From: Choristoneura fumiferana
Lineage: Eukaryota; Arthropoda; Insecta; Lepidoptera; Tortricidae
Direction: 5' to 3'
DNA length: 64,000 bases
Assembly: GCF_025370935.1 (NCBI RefSeq)
Contig: NC_133473.1
Coordinates: 4,099,389 to 4,163,388 of the forward strand
Made by a program: the position numbers and the translations under genes
Notes under the pieces: model-generated
The model's input: the letters and a program-made list of their open reading frames with translations, nothing else
Database searches by the model: none
Told to the model about the DNA's origin: nothing
In this document: piece by piece, positions 20,255 to 32,044 of the stretch
Numbering within the stretch: position 1 is the stretch's first letter
Layout of the letters: every line of letters starts with the position of its first letter

Positions 20255-20300
20255 AGGACCTGTTTCACCACGCGTTGATAACGATTATGTGATGCCGCTT
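20255..20300. repeat. Half copy of palindromic MITE family B
   Basis: ACCTGTTTCACCACGCGTTG then TGTGATGCCG resembles the left arm of the element at 29,918-30,060. No right arm is found nearby. Confidence 0.4.
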
Positions 20301-20623
20301 ACAAACCGAGACTGGGTCTCAGATATTTGTCACATAAAATTTATAAATGGCATGAAGTTCCCAAACCGCACTGAGCCCACAAGAGGACATACGAGTATGT
20401 GCTCTGTATTATACGCCGATTGCAGTTGGCTGCTGACATCGCGTATAGTGACGTGACGGGTCCGGGAGACATTATTATCTGTAGCTAATAACAGCTCTCA
20501 GCTTTGCCTGAGATAACGGACCCGGTCGCGTGCTCCACCAACTAGGATTCCTTCCCTAATTACCGTCTGCTTAAACTTTGAACATGTTGTTTAGTTATTA
20601 AAAAAAATATATAACAAAAAATT

Positions 20624-20813
20624 TAACCGACTACAAAAAACCATGAAAATAATTTTCTACTAGTCTGAAGTCAGTGCCTCAGCACGAGGCAGCAGGACTG
20701 GACCTATAGTCGTTTACCTCACCTACGCACTCTTCAATTTCTCCTGCTAGGTCGTGCCGAGGCACCGACTTCAGACTGGTAGAAAATTTATTTTCATAGT
20801 TTTTTCTCGGTTC
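20624..20813. mobile_element. 190-bp inverted-repeat MITE (TAACCGACTAC ends)
   Basis: The arms pair over about 70 bp: GAAAATAATTTTCTACTAGT and CTGAAGTCAGTGCCTCAGCA on the left, with their inverses (GGCACCGACTTCAGACTGGT, AGAAAATTTATTTTCATAG) on the right. Noncoding. Confidence 0.75.
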
Positions 20814-21261
20814 AATTTTTTGCGATATTTTTTTTTCACGCTTTTTAGTGTAAATAATCTAAGATAGAATAGTTTAATGTCAACTGCTCGTCACCTTTTA
20901 CAAAATATTGCTTTTTCCGATGCAGAGACGTTCATTATTGAGGAGTCCTGGTGCTTCACCAGTTCACCACCCGTTTTACCATATGCATTACGAGTAGCAT
21001 AATTGCTTAGCAACTGTGTTAAAGTAATTAAAATTCAACCCGTGAAATACTTGTTATTGAGTAGTAACTCTGATGATCAACTGTGGTCTTCACCATCAGT
21101 TCCACTTCACCAAATGATGATTTTCAAGAGCAAATGTAAGAGTTACTACTTACTAAATATATTGAAATTACCATACGTGTCCCTATTAATATTTGAGGAG
21201 TTCCTTCGATTTTCTTAAGATCTAGATTTGGTGCTTATGGGCCCTAATTGAAGGCATTTCT

Positions 21262-21395
21262 AGACTAACGAAAAAAAAACAAATCGGTTTATAAATGATG
21301 GAGTTCTGAGATAACAAACAAAAAAATACAACCGAATTGATATATAACCTCCTTTTTTGATGTTTATTAACGGTTTTTAAAGAAAATAAAAGTCT
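21262..21395 (-). repeat. AACCG...AAAAAAGGAGGTT-type repeat, reversed
   Basis: Reversed, it reads CATCAAAAAAGGAGGTTATA then TCAATTCGGTTG and a T-run. This is the same type of sequence as 52,983-53,260. Noncoding. Confidence 0.5.
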
Positions 21396-21646
21396 AGTAG
21401 ACACATTAACATATATTAAGAACAGTTCTATCAGACCACATCTTTAATTTTCATTCAATTTTTATGGAATAAACGAGAAAAACTAACAAAAATGCAACGT
21501 TGCCCGCTCACCAGGTATAAACACTCTTAAGTTATTTTAGCCAGGTCCCTAGTCTCCGTGGTTAAACATGCGCACACGCAGCTAACCGTGTTACGCGCAT
21601 CCGTCATAGTTGCTAATCCCGGATTCCCGCGCATTTTACGACTTAA

Positions 21647-21776
21647 GCCCTGTACTGCGAAGTGCAAAATTCGAACTTCGTATCTTGCCGTTCCGCTGAT
21701 GCTTATATCGTTTAATACGAGAGTGAAAGGGACGAAGCGACACGAATTTCGATTTTCGAATTTCGTAGTAGGCCCG
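21647..21776. mobile_element. Palindromic MITE family A, copy 3
   Basis: Opposite orientation to copy 2; ends GCCCTGTACTGCGAAG and TTCGTAGTAGGCCCG. Confidence 0.75.
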
Positions 21777-22205
21777 TAGTACTATTATTTATTTTGTGAC
21801 TATACTTTGATATACGCGAGCGCACCTACATGCCCTCTTGCAGTTTTGTCGCGACACAAAGCGTGTCTCTTTCTGCCCTATACGTGAGCGAAAGGGAGGG
21901 ATGATTTATGTCCACAAGTGTCATCTGCGGGGTGTATGGAAACTTCGTTTTATGTTTAAGTATATAAATTGTCGCATTTGAGCTGGGTTGTTGTAAATTG
22001 GACTTATTTAGATTATGCGTTTGAATATTCCTATTTATTTATACTAGTAATAAAGGAATATAAATATCAGAGGAGCTTAACATGATGTCTTTCATTTGCG
22101 TTATCGGGTTATTTGTTTGTAATTTAAGCCATCTTATACTTAATAATATTTGTCAAATTCCCGTGACACACGATGTATAAACTAATGATTGAAACTTATT
22201 GTTAT
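21777..22205. other. Noncoding stretch
   Basis: No supportable feature. Confidence 0.4.
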
Positions 22206-22470
22206 TTTCATCATCATCATCGCAGCCTAAACACGTCCCATTATTGACACAGGCCTTCTCTCAGAATTAAAGCTTGGCCGTAGTTCCCACGCGGGTCCAG
22301 TGCGGATTTGGAACTTCACACACACCATTGATTTGTTTCGCAAGTTTGTGCAGGTTTCCTCTCGATTTTTTGATTCATCGTATAGCTGGTGGTAAAACTC
22401 AGAGGTGCGAGTCTGGGTTTGCACCCACGGACCTCTGCTTGAGAGGTCATAGGTTAAATTACTAGGTCAA
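22206..22470 (-). mobile_element. tRNA-derived SINE with RTE-like tail, diverged copy
   Basis: Same layout as 12,771-13,069, with TCCCACGCGGGTCCAGTGCG and ACTTCACACACACCATTGAT in the body. About 30 bp near 22,390 are missing. The (ATC)n tail lies at the left end. Confidence 0.75.
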
Positions 22471-22732
22471 GGCTGTTTGTATTGTTAGTTTACTGTACAT
22501 CCTATGATTATTTGAAATTATAACGATATTATTTTGTTATCAAGATGGTTTAATTCAGATACTTGTTATATTCAAACAATCATTTTTTATTACTATAGTA
22601 TGTTGCTTACCAACCTGTTTATATAGATTAATTTAGCTACAATGGAGAAAGAGAATCAATGAGCATTGTTATTCGATGTTCTTAACGTTGACGTTTATGT
22701 AATTTTTTATTAACTTTTCCCTTCTTATATGT

Positions 22733-23010
22733 AGGTGGTGGCCTAGTGGTTTGGCCTATCGCCTCTCAAGCAGAGGGTCGTGGGTTCGAACCCTGGCTAA
22801 GTTTTTCGAAACTCATGTGCGGAATTACATTTGAATTTTACCACAAGCTTTGTGGTGAAGGAAAACATCGTGAGGAAACCTGCACAATCCTGCGAAGCGA
22901 TTCAATGGTGCGTGCGAAGTTCCCAATTCGCACTGGGCCCGCGTGGGAACTAAGGCCCAGCCCTCTTGTTCTGAGAGGAGGCCTGTGCTATAGGCTGGGA
23001 TGATAGATAG
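22733..23010 (+). mobile_element. tRNA-derived SINE with RTE-like tail
   Basis: The head GGTGGTGGCCTAGTGGTTTG and B-box region GGGTTCGAACCC are at the left. The body (CATCGTGAGGAAACCTGCAC) and tail (GAGAGGAGGCCTGTGC...) run rightward and end near GGGATGATAG. It lies about 260 bp from an oppositely oriented copy. Confidence 0.8.
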
Positions 23011-23537
23011 ATGATGACGATTATATGTAGGTATTTATGCACATTGCATCGTTAAAGAAGTTTGTGGAATCCTGTAAATCCGACCATTTCATCCAAACCC
23101 ACCTATATAACATAACAGGGCCCCTTAAAACGCCTACCATACTACCCGGACAATAACCTGCTCATCCTCACTGAATTAAATCACCCCTTCAGGTTGCACA
23201 GCCTCGCAAGCTGCCTCATGCATTATAATTCTCCAAACGTATGTCCTCCGGCAACAATTACCCCCTACCTTCGCTGTAACGATAAAATTCTAGACGCGAC
23301 CAACCCACCATTTACCCTTATCAAGTGTCATTATATAAGCACTCATAAAACATGAAAAAGTATGAAATTACGCGTTATTTTTTAAACCATAATAACATAT
23401 ATCGCGCGGTCGATACGCATGGATATATTTGTCGGCATAGCGCACGGACGTGTCGTCCAGAGACGACACGATTAGAGGTGCTGCAGTGTCGATAGTTTCG
23501 CCATCGATAGTTTTCATCCATAACTTTCTCAACAAAA
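23011..23537. other. Noncoding stretch
   Basis: No gene is supported. Short self-complementary TCGTGTCGTC-type sequence occurs near 23,450-23,470. Confidence 0.4.
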
Positions 23538-23705
23538 TACCGGTGAAATTACTGGCACGTGAGGCATCCCATCTTAGGCCTCTAGGTTGGCAACGCGTCT
23601 GCAATACCCCTGGTGTTGCAGATGTTTATGGGCGGTGGTGATCTCTTACCATCAGGAGACCCATTTGCTCGTTTTCCATCCAGTCAAATAAAAAAAAAAA
23701 AAAAA
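23538..23705 (+). mobile_element. Polyadenylated non-LTR 3' end (or SINE), copy 2
   Basis: Closely matches 18,930-19,086 (GGTGAAATTACTGGCACGTG, GGGCGGTGGTGATCTCTTAC, CATCAGGAGACCCATTTGC) and ends in a long A-run at about 23,690-23,706. Confidence 0.75.
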
Positions 23706-26274
23706 ACAAGGCACACTATCGATACTAACAATACATCTCAAAGAGAGCGTAAGTCATGACAATAGTATCAGGTATACCTTCCGCTGCCTAACTTTGCCTA
23801 AAAGTTCATTGCCACGACTAGTACCACAAAAACTATAAAGGCATAATTCCAACATTTTTATTTGTCACCCCATCACAATGTCCTGTGCGTGGTATTTTGA
23901 CTACTTATGAGTGAAAATCACGAAAGTTTAAGACATTATGTCACTCATCAAATTTGAGAATTTTACAATTTTACCTTTAACAATGACTGAGCAATTGAGA
24001 ATTAAATAAAAAAAAAACCATTTGGCCAAAAAATTCCATCACCAGTGGGTTTTTACCCAAAAATAAAGAAAAGCACAGTGTCCCTTCAGTCGATATTATA
24101 TATTATGGTCCTTGATACCATCAATTATTTTGGACTATTGATGACTTCCGATAACGATTGCTTTTTAAAACTTTTAAACTATCGATAGACTTACTTATCT
24201 AAATCGATTATCGACAAACAATTAATATTCGAATCGATCGGCAACACTACACACGACATTTGCAAAAAAAAGGAAATGGCTCACGTCTCTTTTACAACCT
24301 GTGTGTCGTCGCATAATGTATCAATAGTAGCTTGCAACTAAACAAAACCAACCTTACTGTACTTGCTCGTTGGTAAAAGTTGCTGTGGGTTCCCTGTAGG
24401 CGTGTTGCATAAATTTTATTACTATGCACGGTTATTATGCATCGGAGCTATTTTCGGTTGGATGAGACCGCAACAATAAGCTTTAATGGCAGCCTACGTA
24501 CTTTCCGCGGCTATAATAATGCTGGCATTCTGATAGTACCGACATTATTCTGTGCTAAGAGTGAATGTATCTGAATTTGAATCACAACCACTTTTGGTAG
24601 GCACTAAATAGGTACGTAAGAATATTTATTAGCCGAGAATCCACTTGAGCAGAATCAGGGCAAGCCTCGATTTGAGCCAAACGGAGGCTGCTGGAAAGGA
24701 TACCTACCCGGCTCAGGGCTCTTTTGGACGAACCAAACAAATGACTACCTTTACGAGTAGAATTAGGCACTATTTGACACTTGACAAGCACTGGAAGGAA
24801 TATTAAATTGTACACGATGTTAATAATTGTTACAAGTGTAACGTAATACTAATTTATTTTTTCTTTTACAGGTATGAGCAGGCAGGGGGGAGCTTGAAGA
24901 ATATTAGTGAGTAGGAAGATGTAAGAAAATGTCATATATAAAAGTTCAATTTTGCTGACTTCAAGGTTTGTGAAACATTTTGGATCTACAAAGTTGTACT
25001 TTACAAAAAGTTTGCTTTATAATATAGGCAAGAAATAGACATAGATTTGGTGAATTTAGCACGGGATAGTGAAAACTGGTTAGCGCATTAATTTGCTCTA
25101 AATATTAATTTTCTTATGCCCCAACTGCTATAGCAGCCACTGATAAGTTAGAAATATGTCATGATTGTGCTTTAGATTACCGTTAATGGATCACTTAATT
25201 AGCAGCGTAACATATCATGTATCGCTTGATCTAATAACACGACCTGTGCGAAGCCGTATCGGCTAAGCCGAGGTTGCCCATAAACCTTTGCCGTATGGCT
25301 TCTCCATCAATGAGTTTGCAGTGAGCATAAAATACTAAAGAGGTCAAGAAAGTAAATGATGATCAAAAAAAAATACTCAAGTACCCCACAAAGCCCAACC
25401 GGAGAATGCATGCTCCTCTCCCGGCATTCCAGCAAATGGTTGAATCGGGACTGGGTAGATAAGAAACCCATTCAACCCTCTCTTCCCCGTTCTCTAGGGA
25501 GTTCGGGACGTGCAGCTGGGTTTTAATCCGGTAAGAGTCTGGCACTGTCAGGATCATCCCTTCTCACTCTTCCATAATGGATTTCTGCCGACGCGACTGC
25601 ATGCTCTATAAAAAATTTGATATAAAATTTAAAAACTAAAACAAGTAATCAAAAGCATGGACGTAGTGTCTTTGGTCCTTAAGTCAACTCAACCCCAAAA
25701 AATGCTAAAAATGGCTTTCTGTTCCAAGCTGCTGCATTCTTGCCAGAGAAGGTTGGATATTTTTTGAAAAAAAAAATGTGATGGCTTCCACACTGCTGTG
25801 CTGGAGTCTGGAGATCGTATTTGGCAATAGAAAGCGCTGCTGCTCACTCTCAGGTCACGTCTCTTAGTGAACTTTTACTTGGACGTTCTTCTTGGGTATT
25901 TCTAAAGGAAGATACAGCAATCACCAATGAGGTTTCCGGTAGTCACCAGAAGTTTATAAGTATTCTAGCAAATAAAAGAATTCTATTCTATTCTCAGGAT
26001 TTCCTAGCAAAAGCTTCATGTGTGGCTGTTTTTGTGATGTTGTAAGACTCGTTGCTCGCTGTTCTCGCTGGTCTCTTTTTGCGTGTATGCACGAAGCACA
26101 AATGCATTATGGCAATTATTTTCTCGTTATTATATTACATAGACGGCTAAATCGCAATTGCATCTAATATTAAAAGAGTTTGTCTTAAATCCTCATATGT
26201 CTAGTCTACAGTGTAAATAATACCAATACATAGCGGCACATTATTAAATTTATTACTTACCGATGATTCCTTGA
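23706..26274. other. Long noncoding stretch
   Basis: Several short open frames (24,582-24,815, 25,363-25,557, 25,821-26,045) show no motif, no splice context and no composition suggesting exons. Repeat boundaries could not be drawn. Confidence 0.45.
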
Positions 26275-26517
26275 ATACCGGATGGCCAAGTAATTAGAGA
26301 ACCTGACTACGAAGCTTGAAGTTTCGCGTTCGAATCCCGGCCGGGGCAGATATTTGTATGGATAATACGAACGTTAGCTCTCGGGTCTTGGATATTTAAT
26401 ATGTATTTATTTATATAAGTAGGTTTATCCGTTGCTTAGTGTCCATAGTACAAGCTTTGCTTAGATTGGGACTAGGTCAATTGGTGTCAGTATCCCATTA
26501 TATTTATTTATTTATTA
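26275..26517 (+). mobile_element. Second tRNA-derived SINE family
   Basis: The head GATGGCCAAGTAATTAGAG then GCGTTCGAATCCCGGCCG gives A- and B-box-like elements. The body reads GGGGCAGATATTTGTATGG, CTCTCGGGTCTTGGATATTT, then GTACAAGCTTTGCTTAG and TAGGTCAATTGGTGTCAG, ending in TATTTATTTATT. The sequence type is widespread in moths. Noncoding. Confidence 0.75.
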
Positions 26518-27040
26518 CCTCCTCGTAATTTATGCAGATCCAGCAATAGAAAGTGATTACCGGTACCGTGCAATGGCATAAATTCATCACTCCCATCCAT
26601 CACAATCACTCTTATTTCATAATGAGAGTTTACTAATTCCAACTTTGATCGGATGTCATAAAGCATTGGCTGACAGCAACGAACGGAAACAAGCCGCTAA
26701 TGCAGTAATAATAGCAATTGTTGTAAATCAACTGTATTACTAGCTCCAAGATTAGCTTAGTGGAGTCTCCTTGTTCGTGTTACCTACTCGTACTACAAAA
26801 AGTAATACAGCCGTTGAACACTGTGTAATAAAATACGTGTCAGTTCATAGAAAACTGTCATTTTAGACACGGCACGTGTGGCGTCAAGGCGGCAACGGCA
26901 CAGAATAATGTTATACTGTGGCAACGGTATATCCGTATTTGCTGTTTTCGCTCACTGCCGCTGCCGCAACTTTGTAGACTTTTCGATATTTATGTGCGTT
27001 TGTGACACAGAATGACACTAACGCGTCTGCGTCAACGTCT
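26518..27040. other. Noncoding stretch
   Basis: No supportable feature. Confidence 0.4.
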
Positions 27041-27107
27041 CATCATCATCATCATCAGCCGGAAGACGTCCACTGCTGGACAAAGGCCTCCCCCATAGAA
27101 CGCCACA
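27041..27107 (-). repeat. RTE 3' tail fragment
   Basis: An (ATC)n run followed by AGCCGGAAGACGTCCACTGC and CAAAGGCCTCCCCCATAG. Only the last ~65 bp of the element are present. Confidence 0.75.
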
Positions 27108-27434
27108 TACGTCTCATACTTTGGGCAAATTGGTAGGAAGAATGGTAGATAGTCGTTGACGCTTTATAAGCTCGACAATTTGCTGTCAACAATGTCGGCC
27201 CTCTTTATACAGAAAGTTGCAAAATTGATTCCGAAGAAAGATAACTAGTGTTCTTGTTAAAAAAAATACGAGTACGAGTGGGACTCGCGCACTGAGGATT
27301 CCGTTTAAACTTGTAGGTATAGATAGTCATATATTTCTGGATATTCAGATATCCAGTCTTTGTAGAGCCACTCTCCTAAGCAAAATGTACGCAATGTGGG
27401 GCCATTTTAGATGGTTACTGATATAGACGGGTGC

Positions 27435-28386
27435 CCCTTGAAATGTCGACAAAATATTTATCGAATTTCATTTCATCGAATATTCAATACTAATATTTTC
27501 TCTTGGAGTAATTTCACTTCATTGACTATTCATTACATATTAAAACAATTATTAGAACAACAGTGCAAGGATTATTATATGCTTAAAAATACATTTCATC
27601 AACTAATCATGAGACAGAACAACTAAATATCGCTATTTATTTCTTTAACGTATTAATTAGTAAAACACCTGAAAATATAGGTTAGGTTAGAACTACGACC
27701 TCAAAAAAATAAATCGCTACCAGAATAAAGGTTAATTAGATTAGGTTAGAACTGTGAACCTAAAAAATAAACCGGTACCAGAAAAATAGGTTAGGTTACG
27801 TTAGAATCCCGACCGCAACAAAAATAAATCGCTGCTAGAAAAGTAGTTTAGGTTTGGTTAGAACTGCGATCCTAACAAAAACAAATTGCTACCAAAAAGG
27901 TAGGTTAGGTTAAGTCATAACTGCGACCCCAACAAAAATAAATCGCTACCAGAAAAGTAGGTACAAAAATAAATAAATAAATTTCATTCAAAAAAGTATC
28001 GATCTAATCTAATACCTTTAAACGAGTATTTCTTGTATATATATAAGTATATAATCAGAATCTTGGAAACGGCTCCAACAATTTCAATGACATTTAGTAT
28101 GTAGGGGTTTTCGGAGATGAAAAATCGATCTAGCTTGGTTTTATCTCTGGGAAAACACTGGTTACCGAGTTTTAGCCCGAGCGGAGCTCGGTTGCCTAGG
28201 TACTAATATAATAAAATTCTGCCAAATAAACTATCTATTAAATAATATTTCCAGAAATTAAAAATCGGTGATTTAAAAATACTAATTTTAATCATTAGAG
28301 GTAATGAATATTCGATGAAATGAAAAAAATATGAAACGTTGACTTTTAAATGATATTCGATTAAAAGTTTACCGACATTTCAAGGG
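27435..28386. mobile_element. 952-bp inverted-repeat element carrying a minisatellite
   Basis: The left end CCCTTGAAATGTCG and the right end CGACATTTCAAGGG are exact inverses. Similarity continues inward for about 75 bp through ATTTATCGAAT/ATTCGAT and TTTCATCGAATATTCA/TGAATATTCGATGAAA. The interior holds a 57-bp tandem array (27,670-27,960) and AT-rich DNA. No transposase is present and no clear target duplication was found. Confidence 0.65.
27670..27960 (+). repeat. 57-bp minisatellite, about five units
   Basis: Units of 57-58 bp run head to tail. Each has TAGGTTAGGTTAGAACTGCG-like, then ACCCTAACAAAAATAAATCG-like and CTACCAGAAAAG-like blocks. Units differ from each other by several substitutions. 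Confidence 0.85.
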
Positions 28387-28758
28387 TAAATCGTATATCT
28401 GTCTATATAGACAGATATAAAAAATTAAGATTTTCAGACAAGAAAACTTATTGGTTGTGCTATTAGCGCTACCTTCATATCAAACTTCAAGTTTCTAAGA
28501 CAACCAGAACCCTGTACGTTTTTGGTTACGGAAATGTGTATGGACACACCTCTTCTAATGACTGTGACAAAAAGATTGATTGCATTGACTTAGAATTCTA
28601 ATTTTGTCACTGCTTCAAGGAGTAGCAGACCTGTGTGTTCCATAATAATTTCAGCTCGATACCTCGACCCGGTCCTGAGGAAAAGGGTCTTAACATGGAG
28701 AGAGACAGATAACAAAGTCCTATAAGGGTTCCGTCTTTTTCTTTTACGGTGCAGAACC

Positions 28759-29185
28759 CTAAAGACGAAAACTACAATAAATGTTACAACGCGTTAACGG
28801 CTGAATTTGACCCTACCGTTGGCAACATTCTGTCCTTGTGTAAAAAATCTTAGTGGTTAGCTGAAAAATTCAAAAGCAACTAACTCCTAACTAGACAAAA
28901 TATATTATTAAGCGATATAACCCTACTACCAACAACAGTAGTACCTACACTGAAGGCCATTTTAAAACACTAGACAGAGTAATAAAAAGTTATTACACTC
29001 CGTATCACACTGTACTGTTAAACCATTTACTTTTATACGTGCGAAAACTAGAAACAAAATACATTTTCGGCAACCATGATGTTTGTGCTAAAGAAAATAA
29101 TTTAAGGAGTTTCAAAAGGTTTGATATTTTATGGTGTTACAAATCATGACACTGACTTTGAAATCGAGACGATATTTTCAAATTT
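28759..29185. other. Noncoding stretch
   Basis: No supportable feature. Confidence 0.4.
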
Positions 29186-29262
29186 TTTTTTTTTATTCTA
29201 CTGGATGGCAAACGAGCAAGTGGGTCTCCTGATGGTAAGAGATCACCACCGCCCATAGACGT
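29186..29262 (-). repeat. Reversed fragment of the polyadenylated 3'-end family
   Basis: A T-run followed by CAAGTGGGTCTCCTGATGG and AAGAGATCACCACCGCCCAT, the reverse complement of the ends at 18,930 and 23,538. Confidence 0.75.
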
Positions 29263-29917
29263 CACATCACGTCACGTCTCTGCTCGCATATTATTCATCA
29301 TCATTGAATAAAATTGTAAACTGATTAATGTAATAATAATTGGGTTTAAATAAATAAATATCCTTGAGAGGAAAATAAGACACCCGATCTCTTGAATGAC
29401 ATTTAATGGTGTGACTTTTTAATAATTTAAATTACGAAATAATTCATAAACAATAAAAACATAAAAAGTATAAAACTAAATAAAAAAGGTTCAACCTTGA
29501 ACAATCATCAACATATCAGCCGTAGGTCGTCCACTGTTGGCCATAGGGCAGAGTGGTCGTCTGGTTAGGTTAATTTAACGAGGTATACCTTACCAGGTCT
29601 TATTATCATACTTCACTGTGGAGCCACCTTATTAATATTCTGGAGCCGTCCGGCCCGTCTGGGAACTGAGTCATGAAATTATTGTTTATGTTCCATAACT
29701 TTTTATCGCGATTATTTGATAAAGCTTCAAAAGAAAACAAAGGTTTGCAACAAAACTTTTGTCAATTTTTACACGAAATGCCTAGCGAAAAAATGGTTCC
29801 GTATTTTGCAAGTATTTAATTTATTATTTATTTATTCAAAAGCAAGTAATATTTCTTTAGTTGTTGAAGATTGGTGTGTAAAGTTTATATGTATGTATCT
29901 GTAATTTTAAGAGCTTA
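29263..29917. other. Noncoding stretch
   Basis: A worn RTE tail (CCGTAGGTCGTCCACTGTTG) lies near 29,520. Otherwise nothing is supported. Confidence 0.4.
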
Positions 29918-30060
29918 AGGGGCTGTTTCACCATCCACTGATTAGTGTTAACTGGCGGTTAGGTGTGATGCTGTCTCTATTTGTTTTGTTAGAATAGACG
30001 GAGACGGCATCACAGTTAACCGTCAGTTAGCACTTATCAATGGATGGTGAAACATCCCCT
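29918..30060. mobile_element. Palindromic MITE family B, copy 1 (TAA-flanked)
   Basis: Arms GGGGCTGTTTCACCATCCA and TGGATGGTGAAACATCCCC pair almost perfectly, flanked by TAA on both sides if the element is taken from the G-run. A longer inner palindrome includes GATGCTGTCTC / GAGACGGCATC. A TWA duplication suggests PIF/Harbinger-type mobilisation. Confidence 0.75.
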
Positions 30061-30450
30061 AAATATGTATAATTGAGTAAACATAAAACAAATGAAATGC
30101 AAAATGAATATGTTCAAAAGGAATTATTTTTACATTAATCAAATTTACTCCAATTGAAGCGCATTAAAATGATATAGCACATAACCATGTTAAATAAATC
30201 ACTGCCATTATAATCTTGTATAGGTGATGTTTTGGACGGAATCATTACGCTGTGGCATTAAACAAAAGGTCGACAATATGTTAATTTATTACATGGCATT
30301 TTTCTGCATCAATATGAGAGATATTTGCACTTTGAGTTTGAGTCTCGTAGATATACCATAGTTTTATTGATATTTTTGATATAAATAAGCTTACTTAGTT
30401 CACGTGGAAAATTTGACTAAAAAGATTATTTATCACGTCTAGAATAATCT
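30061..30450. other. Noncoding stretch
   Basis: No supportable feature. Confidence 0.4.
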
Positions 30451-30582
30451 GCAGGGCTACTACGAAACTCGAAACTCGAAGTTCGTATCGTACCTTCCCT
30501 CTCGCTCTCATATTAAATAGTATAAGTGTCAGAGGAACAGCACGACACGAACTTCGAGTTTAGAGTTTCGTAGAAGCCCTGC
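30451..30582. mobile_element. Palindromic MITE family A, copy 4
   Basis: The cleanest copy: it starts GCAGGGCTACTACGAAACTC and ends GAGTTTCGTAGAAGCCCTGC. Confidence 0.82.
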
Positions 30583-31390
30583 TGACAAAATCACCGGGAC
30601 TATAAAAATGTAATAGACAGTACGGCGTAGTGATTTCACATTATACCGGTCGCAACTAGATTATTAATTATTATGCTATGCACTTTAAGTAGTTTTTTCT
30701 TTCTTTACTAAGTGTTTTCAGTAGTTAATTAAGTAAGACAAGGCAAGTTTTTTAATGCGCCTCCGTATCACGCTTTCCAGATTTTACAAAATGTTGTTAA
30801 TATTACTAAAATGCAAAATGGCCCTTACATCTATTTCGACCACTTTCTATTACGACACAAGTCAATCAATTATCAATCATAATTTAAGTAACAAGCCGCA
30901 TTAAATGCAAATCACTCGTAATAAGTCGCGACCTTCAACTGTCACACTTTCCTCAAATTACTACAAGCTTCTCGCTTTATCAATATCAAGGCACAAATTT
31001 CATCTTTATTCAATTTTGAACACTGCTCCTTTGTTATAAAGTCCGTCGCTTCGGGTTACGGCGCTCGGACGTCAAATAAATTTTTAATGGTAAAAGCTGC
31101 GAGATTCTAATGAATTAGCGATGACGTTTTAGCGATCTGAATTCGATTTTAATTTAGTTTTATCCAGCGCTGTCCGAAAGTGTATTCGAATGTTATTTAA
31201 CAACCTTTTGAAAAGTTCTTTAAGTCCTTCTTTTTGACTTTTATGAGGGTTTAAATCATTATTCAAGCGGTCATCTCTTTAAGACACGCTATTTCCTACT
31301 AATACCCATTGTCAAGGTGTAGACCTATTTTGTACCTAATTATAATATGCGTATTTTGTATCCACTTGTTTATACTTTGGCAATAAAGAG
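30583..31390. other. Noncoding stretch
   Basis: No gene or repeat is supported. Confidence 0.4.
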
Positions 31391-31417
31391 TTTTATTATT
31401 ATTATTATTATTATTAA
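31391..31417. repeat. (TTA)n microsatellite
   Basis: A run of TTA trinucleotides. Confidence 0.85.
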
Positions 31418-31445
31418 TATTGTTAATGCCAAAGTTTGTGAGTGT

Positions 31446-31569
31446 ATCGCACCTCTATTGCAATAACGACGTAAATACAATTTTTTCGAAAAATTACTTA
31501 TTAATATCGCAGCATTTTGCATTTTTTTTTTAATTTCATTAACGTCGTTGTTGCAATAGAGGTGCGGCA
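31446..31569. mobile_element. 124-bp inverted-repeat MITE
   Basis: The left arm GCACCTCTATTGCAATAACG is the inverse of the right arm CGTTGTTGCAATAGAGGTGC, around a T-rich centre. Confidence 0.7.
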
Positions 31570-31792
31570 TATAATGTTTGTTCCTCCTTCGCGTGAAAAC
31601 GGCTGGATGGATTTGGATGACATTTGGTGTGTAGATAGCTGGAGATCTGGAATAAGACACATAATTAGGTACTTTTTGTACCGACATTCTAACGGGATCG
31701 GGTGCCCTGACAGGGTATCATGTACCTACTGGCATGTTTACTTTAAGATTTTCAATAATTGTACTAAACATGATCGCAATACATACATAAAA

Positions 31793-32044
31793 TCATGCCT
31801 CTTTCCCAACGGGGTAGGCAGAGACTACATCCTCCCACTTGCTACGATTCTGGCATACAACTCCCGCTTCCTCTACATTCATCAATCTTTTCGTGCATGC
31901 ACGTCGGTTTAGAGTACTCCTGACCTGACGTTTTTTCAGAACGTCCCCGATTTGATCGTGGTACGTTCGTCTAGGCCTTCCTCTCCCAACGTTCTCATTG
32001 ACGCTCGTCTTATAGATCTGCCTAGTTAATCTGTTTTCATTCAT
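31793..32044 (-). pseudogene. C-terminal remnant of a second non-LTR polyprotein family
   Basis: The minus frame of 83 residues reads NENRLTRQIYKTSVNENVG, then GRGRPRRTYHDQIGDVLKK, RRACTKRLMNVEEAG and ends SAYPVGKEA. This pattern (RLTRQIY, GRGRPRR, RRACxKRLM, SAYP) is recurrent at the C-terminus of moth retroelement polyproteins. The rest of the element is missing upstream, so this is a 5'-truncated insertion. The plus-strand frame over the same bases is a shadow. Confidence 0.65.

Larger units (their letters stand above)
27290..28758. mobile_element. Relic of a GGGTTCCGT-ended element hosting a nested insertion
   Basis: The left side has CGCGCACTGAGGATTCCGTT, and the right side TATAAGGGTTCCGTC then ACGGTGCAGAACCCT. 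These resemble the ends of the TA-flanked elements at 15,117 and 44,357. The 27,435-28,386 element lies inside. Boundaries are tentative. Confidence 0.35.

Noticed and set aside
27670..27960. Regularly spaced repeats resembling a CRISPR array
   Set aside because: Whole 57-bp units are repeated, without unique spacers, inside a eukaryotic inverted-repeat element; it is a minisatellite.
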